From Sphingomonas asaccharolytica NBRC 15499 (GTDB lineage Bacteria; Pseudomonadota; Alphaproteobacteria; Sphingomonadales; Sphingomonadaceae), in contig NZ_BCYU01000017.1 in the NCBI RefSeq assembly GCF_001598355.1, forward strand, positions 1 to 64,000: a stretch of 64,000 bases of DNA. Reading direction: 5' to 3'. Shown piece after piece: positions 1 to 7,826 of this stretch. The notes under the pieces are model-generated. The model did no database searches. It had not been told where the DNA came from and worked only from the letters and a program-made list of their open reading frames with translations. The position numbers were made by a program, and so were the translations under genes. The stretch's first letter is position 1; each line of letters starts with the position of its first letter.

Positions 1-216
1 GCGGGGACGATCCTGGGCTGGGCCGGCGACCTGCCGGTCCAATACCAATCGAGCGAGGTGCCCAATGTCGCGGAGATGAAGGTGCGCCGCGATTACTACC
101 AGATCGACTGGCCGATCACGACGCGTGCCGAGATGTCGGGCGTCTATGTCGAGGAGACGCTGGCGGTCTATGCGCCGTTCGCGATGGGCGTGATCGCCAA
201 TATCGCCAACGGCTGA
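1..216 (+). CDS. Phage major capsid protein, C-terminal fragment (cut by window start)
   Basis: An open frame enters from before the window and ends at TGA 214-216, giving 71 residues. The tail (ending VYAPFAMGVIANIANG) has no enzyme motif. It lies immediately before a terminator and a run of head-completion genes, the place where HK97-like phages encode the major capsid protein. The assignment rests mainly on position and on the compact beta-rich look of the fragment, so capsid is likely but another late head protein is possible. The start is outside the window. Confidence 0.5.
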   Translation, partial: AGTILGWAGDLPVQYQSSEVPNVAEMKVRRDYYQIDWPITTRAEMSGVYVEETLAVYAPFAMGVIANIANG

Positions 217-259
217 TCCTTCTCCTCCGCGGGCGCCCACCCCTTCCCCGGGCTTTCCT

Positions 260-290
260 GGCCCCGCCGCGATGACCGGCGGGGCCTTTT
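260..290 (+). terminator. Rho-independent terminator after capsid gene
   Basis: A perfect 10-bp stem (GGCCCCGCCG at 260-269 with CGGCGGGGCC at 277-286) encloses a 7-base loop and is followed by TTTTC. It would end or attenuate the capsid transcript before the head-completion genes, a common way for phages to set high capsid and lower connector levels. Confidence 0.75.
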
Positions 291-312
291 CATTTTCCGA
301 GAGGAGACGCCG

Positions 313-507
313 ATGGCCGACAATGCTTCCCCGCGCCGTGCGCCCAAAGCGGCGGCGGCTGACACCGTCACGATGCTCCATGAGGATGGCAACGGGTGTA
401 GCTGGCGCGGGCAATCGTTCGCGGCGGATGCCAACGGCGTCGTGACGGTGCCGATCGCAGCGGCGGCCGAGCTGCTCGATCACGGTTTCAGCTTCGTGGG
501 CCGATGA
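313..507 (+). CDS. Small phage head-region protein
   Basis: 64 residues, starting at ATG 313 with a GAGAGGAG Shine-Dalgarno 9 bases upstream. There is a positively charged N-terminus, a central Trp/Gly-rich patch (NGCSWRGQSF) and a C-terminus enriched in Ala. No catalytic motif or membrane segment is seen. It sits between the capsid fragment and the head-tail connector, 4 bases before the latter, so it belongs to the late structural operon. Small proteins at this position are often head-completion accessories; I do not recognise a named family. Confidence 0.6.
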   Translation: MADNASPRRAPKAAAADTVTMLHEDGNGCSWRGQSFAADANGVVTVPIAAAAELLDHGFSFVGR

Positions 508-511
508 CGTC

Positions 512-1072
512 ATGGCGTCGGGCGACCTCACCAACCTGTCGGCGGTCAAACGCTGGCTTAACATTTCGAGCGACAATGACGACGCGCTGCTGACCGATCT
601 GGTCACCCAGGTGTCGGCGTTCGTCGAGAACACTATCCAGCGTAAGGTCCTGACGGCGACGCATGTCGAAACCTATCGCGGGACCGGCGGATCCCGGTTC
701 CTGCTGAGGAACTGGCCGGTCCAATCGGTGACCTCGGTCGAATGGGGCGAGACGCGGATCGACACTGCGGTCGATGCGATCGGCAACGCATCCGGGGTTG
801 CGACCGATGGGCGCAGCTTGATCCTGGTTGGATCGCGAACGCCGTACGATCGGCCGGTGCGAGTGACGTATGTCGCGGGATATGATTCCGTCCCGGCCGA
901 TCTAATGCTGGCGGTGACTGAGCTGGTTGGCGAAGCCTATTCGGCCCGCACGCATATCGGCGAGACCAGCCATGCAAGTTCGGGCGCGACTACCGTCGCG
1001 TTCAGCCGCGAGGCGATGCACCAGGCAGTGCTGGCACGGCTCAACAATTACATGCTGGCGGCGCCATTATGA
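512..1072 (+). CDS. Phage head-tail connector (gp6-like)
   Basis: 186 residues. The N-terminus (TNLSAVKRWLNISSDNDDAL, then LTDLVTQVSAFVENTIQR) is the helical layout typical of the HK97 gp6-like family of head-tail connectors, which form a ring under the portal and let the tail dock. The middle is beta-rich and the C-terminal part returns to helices (LMLAVTELVGEAY). Length fits the longer members of the family. The 3' end overlaps the next gene by 4 bases (ATGA), showing translational coupling within the head-completion cluster. Confidence 0.75.
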   Translation: MASGDLTNLSAVKRWLNISSDNDDALLTDLVTQVSAFVENTIQRKVLTATHVETYRGTGGSRFLLRNWPVQSVTSVEWGETRIDTAVDAIGNASGVATDGRSLILVGSRTPYDRPVRVTYVAGYDSVPADLMLAVTELVGEAYSARTHIGETSHASSGATTVAFSREAMHQAVLARLNNYMLAAPL

Positions 1073-1557
1073 GCGTGACGCTGGATGCGGAGGCGTTGAG
1101 TGCCGGACTCGATCGTCTGTCGTCGCAGATATCGGCGGCGGTCGAGGCCAAGGTGACGGCGGCGACCGCCGAACTGCAGCGGCATGTGATCGACGACAAG
1201 CTTCACGGCCAGATGCTGAACGCGCGTACCGGCAGGCTGGCGAACGCGGTCGAGCGCAGGGTCGAGGCCAAGGGCGACAGCATCCTCGGCGAAGTATTCG
1301 TCAACGATAGCGTGCCTTACGCTGCGATCCTGGAGCATGGTGGCAGCACGTCGCCGCACGACATCGTCCCCGACAAGGCCAAGGCATTTGCCTTCGTGGC
1401 GGGCGGCAAGCACGTCTTCGCGCGGGTGGTCCACCATCCCGGATCCCGCATTCCGGCGCGGCCCTATCTGGCCGGCGCGCTGAGTGATGAGACCGACGAG
1501 ATCGCAGCTGCGCTGAAATTGACGGCGATAACCGCCGCACAGGAGGCGATCGGATGA
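1069..1557 (+). CDS. HK97 gp10-like head-tail joining protein
   Basis: 162 residues. It contains the pattern of the HK97 gp10 family: an N-terminal helical stretch, a TGRLANAVER segment, then a beta-rich part with PYAAILEHGG and a late arginine-proline motif (SRIPARPYL). Members join the capsid connector ring to the tail terminator during siphovirus assembly. The start overlaps the previous stop by 4 bases and the stop overlaps the next start by 4 bases, so the three genes are one translation-coupled block. Confidence 0.8.
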   Translation: MSVTLDAEALSAGLDRLSSQISAAVEAKVTAATAELQRHVIDDKLHGQMLNARTGRLANAVERRVEAKGDSILGEVFVNDSVPYAAILEHGGSTSPHDIVPDKAKAFAFVAGGKHVFARVVHHPGSRIPARPYLAGALSDETDEIAAALKLTAITAAQEAIG

Positions 1558-1985
1558 CCATTCGCAATGAGGTGTTCGACGCACTCCTTGCACTCGCGGA
1601 CGTGCGTTGGGGCAATGACGAAGCTTTCGTCGAGCGATCCCGCCGGCTCAAGATGTGGGACAAGGCGCCCGCGCCCGGGCTGTACCAGATCGAGGGTACC
1701 GAGACGCTTGCCTCGCTCGACGGGCAGCTCGACAAGCATAGCCTGCACGCGAGCTGGATCATCTATCACCGCGGCGGCAAGGACCAAGCGGCAACTCCCG
1801 CGGAAACCAGCAACGCGATCCTCGACGCGATCGAGGCGGCGTTTCGCCCCGCGCTACCCGGTGCGCGGCAGACGCTCGGCGGGCTTGCCTACCGGGCATA
1901 TATCGACGGCACGATCCACAAGGACAATGGCGACCTGGACGGTCAGGCCATGCTGATCGTCCCCATCACCATCATCCTTCCTTGA
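1554..1985 (+). CDS. Phage tail terminator / tail completion protein
   Basis: 143 residues, in the slot directly after the gp10-like gene and before the tail tube, where siphoviruses encode the tail terminator (lambda gpU-like) or a minor tail protein. The opening (TIRNEVFDALLALADVRWGN), a central beta-strand with LHASWIIYHRGG, and a C-terminal strand DGQAMLIVPITIILP fit the small alpha/beta fold of such proteins. It would cap the finished tail tube and join it to the head. The family assignment is from layout more than from a diagnostic motif. Confidence 0.6.
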   Translation: MTIRNEVFDALLALADVRWGNDEAFVERSRRLKMWDKAPAPGLYQIEGTETLASLDGQLDKHSLHASWIIYHRGGKDQAATPAETSNAILDAIEAAFRPALPGARQTLGGLAYRAYIDGTIHKDNGDLDGQAMLIVPITIILP

Positions 1986-2002
1986 CGACAACGGAGAAAC
2001 CA

Positions 2003-2236
2003 ATGGCACGATCGCAATCCGCCGCGGCCGATACCGACCCCCTGATGCCGACGGCAGACGGCGATACGGCGACCTCACCTTCGCTGCTGCGCTTCGCGGC
2101 ACCGGCTCATGTCAGCGCGATCACGCTGTCAACCGAGCGCGAAATCCATGTCGAGGACGGCGTGCTTGCCGTGCCGGACGACCTGAGTGACGACGAGCGG
2201 CGCCAGATCACGCGCGCGGGTTTCACTGCCGTCTAG
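2003..2236 (+). CDS. Small phage protein, unknown function
   Basis: 77 residues. ATG 2003 is chosen over an in-frame codon at 1982 because ACGGAG lies 6-7 bases upstream of it. The C-terminal half (IHVEDGVLAVPDDLSDDERR) is acidic, ending in a short helix, and resembles the small proteins that precede the tail tube gene in many alphaproteobacterial prophages. No enzymatic motif or signal peptide is seen. It is followed by a terminator-like hairpin. Confidence 0.5.
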   Translation: MARSQSAAADTDPLMPTADGDTATSPSLLRFAAPAHVSAITLSTEREIHVEDGVLAVPDDLSDDERRQITRAGFTAV

Positions 2237-2267
2237 TTACAGATCACTTTCAAGGACGAACGCCAAT

Positions 2268-2290
2268 GCTCGCGTCTTGCGGGCTTTTTT
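2268..2290 (+). terminator. Terminator or attenuator before tail tube gene
   Basis: Stem GCTCGC (2268-2273) pairs with GCGGGC (2279-2284), including one T-G wobble, and is followed directly by six T residues. It lies 15 bases before the tail tube start, so the tube gene may be read from a separate promoter or by partial read-through. Confidence 0.55.
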
Positions 2291-2304
2291 ATTGGAGAAT
2301 TGGC

Positions 2305-3066
2305 ATGGCCATGTACAATTTCGGTGCCGGAGTGCTGTGGGGCACGCCGACCTTTGACGCGACGGGCGCGGCAATCGCCAACCCCACGCCGCTGATGCTG
2401 GCGGTGACGCAGGAAGTCTCGATCGACATCAGCGGCGACATCAAGGAGTTGTATGGCTCCAATCAGTTCCCGGTCGCGGTCGGCCGGGGCAAGATGAAGA
2501 TCACCGGCAAGGCCAAATATGGCCAGTTCAACGGCGCGGTGATGAACAGCCTTTTCTTCGGCCAGACGGTAACATCGAGCCTGTACAGCATCGTCAACGA
2601 CGTCACCGGCGCGACGATCCCGGCGACACCATTCACGATCACGCCGACCGTGCCAGGCAGCGGCACCTGGGCGGGCGATCTGGGCGTGCGCGACGCCACC
2701 GGCAACCCGATGACGCGCGTTGCTTCCGCCCCCACCGCCGGGCAGTATAGCGTCACCACCGGGGCGTATCTGTTCGCAGCCGCCGATACCGGCAAGCTGG
2801 TCTTCATCAACTACAGCTACACCGCGACGTCCACGGTCGCGAAGACCTCGGTCGTGCAGAACATCCAGATGGGCCAGGCGCCCACTTTCCGCGCCGATTT
2901 CTTCAATCAGCTTGGCGGCAACGGCCTGGCATTGACCCTGTTCGCTTGCGTCTCGAATAAGCTCGCGCTGCAGACCAAGGTCGATGACTTCATGATCCCG
3001 GAACTCGATTTCTCGGCATTCGCCGATCCGTCGGGCAACGTGCTGAAATGGGGGTCGGCGCAGTAA
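2305..3066 (+). CDS. Phage major tail tube protein
   Basis: 253 residues. ATG 2305 is chosen because GGAG lies 8 bases upstream; an earlier in-frame ATG at 2266 overlaps the upstream hairpin. The protein opens with a Gly-rich segment (AMYNFGAGVLWGTP), continues with a beta-rich core containing EVSIDISGDIKELYGSNQFP and ends with an acidic region followed by LKWGSAQ. This is the usual pattern of siphovirus tail tube subunits, and its position between the tail terminator and the chaperone/tape measure genes fits. It would stack as rings to form the DNA conduit. Confidence 0.7.
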   Translation: MAMYNFGAGVLWGTPTFDATGAAIANPTPLMLAVTQEVSIDISGDIKELYGSNQFPVAVGRGKMKITGKAKYGQFNGAVMNSLFFGQTVTSSLYSIVNDVTGATIPATPFTITPTVPGSGTWAGDLGVRDATGNPMTRVASAPTAGQYSVTTGAYLFAAADTGKLVFINYSYTATSTVAKTSVVQNIQMGQAPTFRADFFNQLGGNGLALTLFACVSNKLALQTKVDDFMIPELDFSAFADPSGNVLKWGSAQ

Positions 3067-3067
3067 T

Positions 3068-3442
3068 ATGGCGACCATCCATATCCTAGGGCGCGATTTC
3101 GCGATCGCGCCTTACAAACTCGGCGAACTGCGCCGAGCCGCACCGTTTATCGACAATATCCAGCGTAAGACCGACGGCAACGGATCGCTGTCCGATCTAA
3201 TGGACTCGGCGGTCGACCTGCTCAACGTGCTGTCGATCGGATTGGCCAAAATCGATCCGACGCTGACCGCCGACTATCTGGAGGCGAACGTGTCGATGGA
3301 CGAGTTCGTCGGACTGCAGACCGCTTTCCTGGACCTGAGCGAGGAATCGGGACTCAAGCGCAAGGGGGAAGCGACGGCTCCCACGGAAACGGCACCGGCG
3401 GGAGCCTCGAGCACGGACTTGCCGAGCTCGTCCACGAGCTGA
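3068..3442 (+). CDS. Phage tail assembly chaperone (gpG-like)
   Basis: 124 residues, starting one base after the tail tube stop. The helical sequence (ATIHILGRDFAIAPYKLGEL at the start) and position directly before the tape measure gene match the tail assembly chaperone that coats the tape measure during tube polymerisation. The last 25 residues in this frame are low-complexity Thr/Ser/Pro, typical of the short product of a frameshift pair. A slippery run GGGGG at 3364-3368 lies where the -1 frame becomes a longer, better-looking protein. Confidence 0.7.
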   Translation: MATIHILGRDFAIAPYKLGELRRAAPFIDNIQRKTDGNGSLSDLMDSAVDLLNVLSIGLAKIDPTLTADYLEANVSMDEFVGLQTAFLDLSEESGLKRKGEATAPTETAPAGASSTDLPSSSTS

Positions 3443-3753
3443 TCGCTGCCGGAATCGAAGGCGGGTCGAAGGCCGCGATCGAACGCGATTGGGGGTTGGC
3501 CGATGTCGAGGCCCAGCACCAGACCTGGCGGCGGACCGGCCCGCCGCTCAATATCGCCGCGGTCGCGATCGCACGCGCGCTGGGAGTCGACCTGATCCCG
3601 AGCAAGGACCGTAGCTCGGCCGAGACACGTGAACTTTCGCCGACCCAGCCAACGCTTGCACGGCTTTCCGCCGAGGTCGCGATGCCCGTCGCCGGCGGCG
3701 ACACGGCGGCAGCGTCGCGTGCGATACTCCAGAGACTGAAGGACATGTCATGA
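3361..3753 (+). CDS. Tail assembly chaperone extension read by -1 frameshift (gpT-like)
   Basis: The -1 frame relative to the chaperone is open from 3169 to TGA 3751-3753 and has no convincing start of its own; the first plausible one is TTG 3496 without a clear Shine-Dalgarno. From 3394 on it reads like a real protein (LEHGLAELVHELIAAGIEGG, then a Trp-containing helix and a conserved-looking DLIPSKDRSSAE). A shift at GGGGG (3364-3368) would fuse the chaperone body to this extension, as in lambda gpG/gpGT, where the T part recruits tail tube subunits. It ends overlapping the tape measure ATG by 4 bases. Confidence 0.55.
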   Translation, partial: QGGSDGSHGNGTGGSLEHGLAELVHELIAAGIEGGSKAAIERDWGLADVEAQHQTWRRTGPPLNIAAVAIARALGVDLIPSKDRSSAETRELSPTQPTLARLSAEVAMPVAGGDTAAASRAILQRLKDMS

Positions 3754-6407
3754 GCGATACCGTCTCCATTCGGATCTCGGCCGACACATCCGGAGTCGAG
3801 GCGGGTATACAGGAGGTCCGCGGCGACCTGGGCGAGCTGAAGAGCACGGTCCAGGGCGCCGCGGACAGCATGACCGAAGGCTTTGCCGGGATGCGCGGCG
3901 CGGTCGAGCACAGCACCCAATCGATGGATGCGTTGACCGCGAGCATGCGGGGACTGAAGCCGCAGGAGGTCGTGAGCGGCCTGAACGAAATGGCCAGCGC
4001 ACTGCGAGAAAACAGCGCGGCGTTGCAGGAAATGGCGGCCAAGTCCGGTGAGGGCAAAAGCGGGTTCGGCAAGCTGGTCGAAGGGATTAAGGGCGCCAAG
4101 GAGATGGCGGGCAGCCTGATCGAGGTCGGCAAGCAGGCGGCCGAGGCGATCATCGCGATGGGCGAATCGTCCGAGAAGGTGACCGTGCTCTCCAAGGAGC
4201 TCGGCATGTCGACCCACCAGGTGCAATTGCTGCAGGGGATGGCGAAGGCGACCGGAACCGACTTTACAAAATTGTCGCAGAGCACGGCGACGCTCGACAA
4301 GAATTTCAGCAAAAGCCCCGACACGTTCAAAAAGCTTGGGATCGACATCAAGGCCGGGTCGGATCAGATGACGATCCTGACCACGGTCGCCGACAAGTTC
4401 GCCAAAACCGCCGATGGCCCGCAAAAGACCGCGATGGCGATCAAGCTGATGGGTCAGGCAGGCGCAGAGGCCATCCCGTTCCTGAACCAGGGCGGCGCGG
4501 CGATTTCTAATCTGGCGCAGAAGACCGAATCTTATGGTGCCGCCAACGACCGGGCAATCGAGCGGGGCACCAAGCTGGGCGAATCGGTCAATGAGGCGCA
4601 GCTTACCTGGACGGGTATGGGTAATGTGCTGACCGATGCGCTGGCGCCGGTGCTGACTGAAATCGTCAATAGCTTCACCGGCTTAGTCAAAGCCTGTATC
4701 GACAGCTATAATTCGGGCGGCATAGTCGCCGGGATCTTCCAGGTAATCGTCCAGGTGATCGAGCGTGTCGGCATCGTGATCAACGCGCTGGCGGGCATCT
4801 TTCAGGCATTGTGGAGCGCGGTCGTCGATATCGTTGGGGCGCTGGTCAGCGACATCAGCGACGCGTTCGGGGTGAAAACGCCGAATGCGACTCAGATGGC
4901 GGAAACCGCGCTCAACCTGTTCAAGGACGCCTGGGAGATCCTGAACGACAGCGTGACGATCGTCATCGAGGTGCTCAAGGCCGCGATTATCCTGTTCATC
5001 GACCGGCTCACGATGATGGGCACGATCGCACGCGACGTATTCACGTTGAATTGGGGCGCGATCGAAGGCGACTGGCAATCGGGGCTCGACCGCATTCAGA
5101 AGCATGCGACGGAGACGGCAGCCAAGATCAAGGCCGTCTATGCCGACCTGGCGAAGACGGTGGCGGCAGCGGCCAACGGGCAAGCCGTGCCCGGCCCGAC
5201 CGGGACCGGCGGAATCGCGCGCCTGCCCGGCACGGATGGCGGCAACATAGGCGGTAATGGTAGCGGAAAGGGGCATACGTCCAACTCTGGCGGCGGCGGT
5301 AGTACGCGCCGGACCGCCGTCGGCGGGAGCGGCAGCAAAGCCTCCCCCGTTTCCGACGAGAAAGCCAAGGACGCCGGACAGGCCGATGCGAAGATCGTTG
5401 CCTCGGCGAGCAAGACCGCCGCCGAGGTGAGCAAGATCGACGATAAGGCGATCCAGGACTTTGAAAAGAACCAACAGGAGCGCGTCGAGGCCGTCCAGAA
5501 ATCGGGCGAATTCCTGGTCCAGATGGGTGTCAAAACCCAAGGCCAATTGCTGCAGGAAGAAATCAAGACCGAGCAGGCCCGTATGGGTATTGAGGAGAAG
5601 TTTTTCGAGGACGAGCAGAAGCTCTATCTGAAGGATTCGGCGGACTGGAAGGCGCTGCAGAAAAAGAAGGAAGATGCGGTCAAGACCTCCAAGGGGAAGA
5701 TCGCCGACCTTGAGCGCAAGGCGCTGCTCGAGCGTACGCAAATCGAGCGCCAGGCGATCAATGCGACCGCGCAGCTATGGGGCCAGAACATCTCCAAGCT
5801 GCTCACTTTCCAGCAGTCCTTCGCGACTACGCTCCAGAATCTCTACAAGGGGATGGTCGGCATCTTGTCCGACGCGCTCGCGCAGATCATTCAGAAATGG
5901 TTGGTGCAGCATCTTTCCGCACTGTTGCTGGGCGGAGCGGCGAGCAAGACGGCGGCAGCCGGTGAGATTTCCGGCAATGCCGCCGTCGCGGGATCAGGCG
6001 CCTATGCTGCCACGGCAGCCATCCCTGTCGTCGGACCAGGCCTCGCGCCCGCGGCAGCGGCGACCGCGTATTCCGCGGCGATGTCGTTCATTTCCACTCT
6101 GGCCATCCCCAGCGGGGCCGGCGGCATCTGGGATGTCGATGGCGGACTGACCATGCTGCACGAGCGGGAAATGGTCCTTCCCGCCTGGGCGGCGCAACCG
6201 TTGCGGTCGATGCTGGGGGGCGCCGCCAATTCGAACGCACCCGCTGCGGCGAATGACGCGTCTTCGGCGGGCGGCGGTTACCATTATCACGACCATAGCG
6301 CGCGTGGCCTGACTGAGAGCCAGATCATCGCCAACCGCAACGCCTTCGCCAAGGCGATGAAAATGGCTCACCGCGAGGGTAAGCTGGGCTTCTCCCTTCC
6401 GGGCTGA
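3750..6407 (+). CDS. Phage tail tape measure protein
   Basis: 885 residues. The N-terminus (SDTVSIRISADTSGVEAG) is the standard opening of tape measure proteins. It is followed by long helical and coiled-coil regions, a central hydrophobic zone (about residues 300-420) of the type thought to enter the host membrane, a Gly/Ser-rich linker near 475-530, a second coiled-coil rich in Lys/Glu, another Ala-rich hydrophobic region (700-790), and a C-terminal signature WDVDGGLTMLHEREMVLPAW seen in many tape measures. Its length sets tail length and predicts a tail in the long siphovirus range. It overlaps the chaperone extension by 4 bases. Confidence 0.9.
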   Translation: MSDTVSIRISADTSGVEAGIQEVRGDLGELKSTVQGAADSMTEGFAGMRGAVEHSTQSMDALTASMRGLKPQEVVSGLNEMASALRENSAALQEMAAKSGEGKSGFGKLVEGIKGAKEMAGSLIEVGKQAAEAIIAMGESSEKVTVLSKELGMSTHQVQLLQGMAKATGTDFTKLSQSTATLDKNFSKSPDTFKKLGIDIKAGSDQMTILTTVADKFAKTADGPQKTAMAIKLMGQAGAEAIPFLNQGGAAISNLAQKTESYGAANDRAIERGTKLGESVNEAQLTWTGMGNVLTDALAPVLTEIVNSFTGLVKACIDSYNSGGIVAGIFQVIVQVIERVGIVINALAGIFQALWSAVVDIVGALVSDISDAFGVKTPNATQMAETALNLFKDAWEILNDSVTIVIEVLKAAIILFIDRLTMMGTIARDVFTLNWGAIEGDWQSGLDRIQKHATETAAKIKAVYADLAKTVAAAANGQAVPGPTGTGGIARLPGTDGGNIGGNGSGKGHTSNSGGGGSTRRTAVGGSGSKASPVSDEKAKDAGQADAKIVASASKTAAEVSKIDDKAIQDFEKNQQERVEAVQKSGEFLVQMGVKTQGQLLQEEIKTEQARMGIEEKFFEDEQKLYLKDSADWKALQKKKEDAVKTSKGKIADLERKALLERTQIERQAINATAQLWGQNISKLLTFQQSFATTLQNLYKGMVGILSDALAQIIQKWLVQHLSALLLGGAASKTAAAGEISGNAAVAGSGAYAATAAIPVVGPGLAPAAAATAYSAAMSFISTLAIPSGAGGIWDVDGGLTMLHEREMVLPAWAAQPLRSMLGGAANSNAPAAANDASSAGGGYHYHDHSARGLTESQIIANRNAFAKAMKMAHREGKLGFSLPG

Positions 6408-6444
6408 CGACAGGCGCGATGCTTCGGCTGCTGACCGGATCGCG

Positions 6445-7203
6445 TCACAATCGGAATGTCAGCACGGCTCCGCCGTAAGATCCGGTCGAGCGGGAGTATC
6501 CGCTGATGGAGGTGACGTGCATGGTCACGCCGCAGATTTTGGTGTCACCAGAGATTGATGACGAACGGCGAGAGTTACGGTAGCCGAGATCGACACGGTC
6601 CGAACTCGATTCCTGCCTCTGGACGGCGTCGTAGCGTCGATAGAAGGCAATGCGATCGGTTCCTATGCAGGCGGGGCCGAGTACAGCCGTTGCCAATTGG
6701 AAAACATGGGTCTTATCCCACTCGGCCTCCGTTTGGGCCAGGAGTGGGTTTTCTTTGAGATCGAAATCCACGCTGTCGACATGCTCGCCGTCGCTAAGCC
6801 CGATTTTGGCGCCGACCATGCTGTCGTTGAGAAGATAGCGATCCTTTGGATTGAATTTAATCAGGAAATCCATCGTCGCGGGCATCGTCCGGCCGTTGAT
6901 GTCGCGCTGGACCGGCCCCGGCAGTTTGAAACCACCAGCCATCCACAGGGGCGGCGTCGTCAGGGTGAAGCTAAAGCTGAGGCTCGCGAGGCAGGTAACC
7001 GCATCGGCGCCGAGACACCTCCTACTCTGTGGGTCAGCCCGCAATTGGACGATCCGCGCCTTGATGGCGGCGACCGCTGCAGCATCGGCTTTCTTGTCCT
7101 GATTGTTCGCCGGCGCGGGCGACGCGGTTCCGATCGCCACCATTGCCAACAATGCCGCGGCGGGCCGGATCCCGACCCTTCCTGCTGCACCTTTCGATGC
7201 CAA
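6445..7203 (-). CDS. Secreted protein of unknown function, prophage cargo
   Basis: 252 residues, on the opposite strand to the tail operon. TTG 7203 is chosen because GAAGG lies 5 bases upstream and it gives a complete signal peptide: a charged start (ASKGAAGR), a hydrophobic core (AAALLAMVAIGTA) and cleavage near SPAPA. The mature part is beta-rich with four cysteines after the signal peptide, so one or two disulfides are possible, and aromatic motifs such as DRYLLNDS. No enzyme motif is recognised. It follows the zinc-ribbon gene with the same orientation, so the two likely form a small transcription unit carried by the prophage. Confidence 0.55.
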   Translation of the reverse strand: MASKGAAGRVGIRPAAALLAMVAIGTASPAPANNQDKKADAAAVAAIKARIVQLRADPQSRRCLGADAVTCLASLSFSFTLTTPPLWMAGGFKLPGPVQRDINGRTMPATMDFLIKFNPKDRYLLNDSMVGAKIGLSDGEHVDSVDFDLKENPLLAQTEAEWDKTHVFQLATAVLGPACIGTDRIAFYRRYDAVQRQESSSDRVDLGYRNSRRSSSISGDTKICGVTMHVTSISGYSRSTGSYGGAVLTFRL

Positions 7204-7319
7204 CCAAGCCTTCGTACCGCCGATCTTGCTTGGCCTCCGCTGATTTGCCGCGGACACGCATTGGGTGTCAGGATCGATGCGATGGTCAGCTGTCCGAGAT
7301 GACTGGCAGACAGGCCGGA

Positions 7320-7487
7320 TCAGGTCGTAAAAAGGAAATTGCATTGGCGGCAGGCCGTCGGCTTGCGACCAGTCAACAGGATCAGCAGACCGATAGGAAA
7401 GAACAGGATTGCCACCGCGATCTTGAGGAAGCCGAAGCCCGCGCGCGGCGTCGCGCTGCGGCATTGCGGACAAGAAATCTGAGCCAT
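7320..7487 (-). CDS. Small zinc-ribbon membrane protein, BRI3/LITAF-like
   Basis: 55 residues. ATG 7487 is preceded by a purine-rich GGGGGGAA. The layout is one CxxC near the N-terminus (CPQC), a hydrophobic segment of about 18 residues (FLKIAVAILFFPIGLLILL), then a second CxxC (CRQC) close to the C-terminus. In eukaryotic LITAF and BRI3 proteins the same order (CxxC, membrane-embedded stretch, CxxC) folds as one zinc-binding unit with the hydrophobic part dipping into the membrane. Function here is unknown. It sits inside the tail operon on the opposite strand, the typical position of a phage moron. Confidence 0.65.
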   Translation of the reverse strand: MAQISCPQCRSATPRAGFGFLKIAVAILFFPIGLLILLTGRKPTACRQCNFLFTT

Positions 7488-7826
7488 TGGAATATTCCCC
7501 CCTTTGGTTTCCTGTTGCGTGAATTGGGTTGCCGCCGTCAACATCGAAAATCACGAACGTCATCGCGCACATCCTTGAAACGATGTCGGAATTGTCGGTT
7601 GCTAGGCTAGCGATACGCGATCGCCGCGCAAGATGTCAGACCGGTCGATAGCTCCAATTTGGATGCGATTGTCGGCGCCGGTTGCGGATTTCGGGGGTGA
7701 TCAATGTGTGGCCGGCACAGGCGCAGCAAGCGCCGATCCGCGGCCGCATCTGCGCCACCGCGGCCGTGGCACCTTCCCTACCGATCCCCGCGGCGATCCG
7801 CGCAGCCCATTCGATTGGAGACGAGA
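7488..7826. other. Intergenic region between moron pair and DUF2460 gene
   Basis: No convincing gene is seen on either strand. Short frames exist (for example minus strand 7851-7636) but have no Shine-Dalgarno or recognisable motif. The segment must hold the promoter for the minus-strand cargo genes. The tail operon presumably reads through it into the DUF2460 gene, whose TTG start and GGAG lie at the right edge. Confidence 0.4.
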
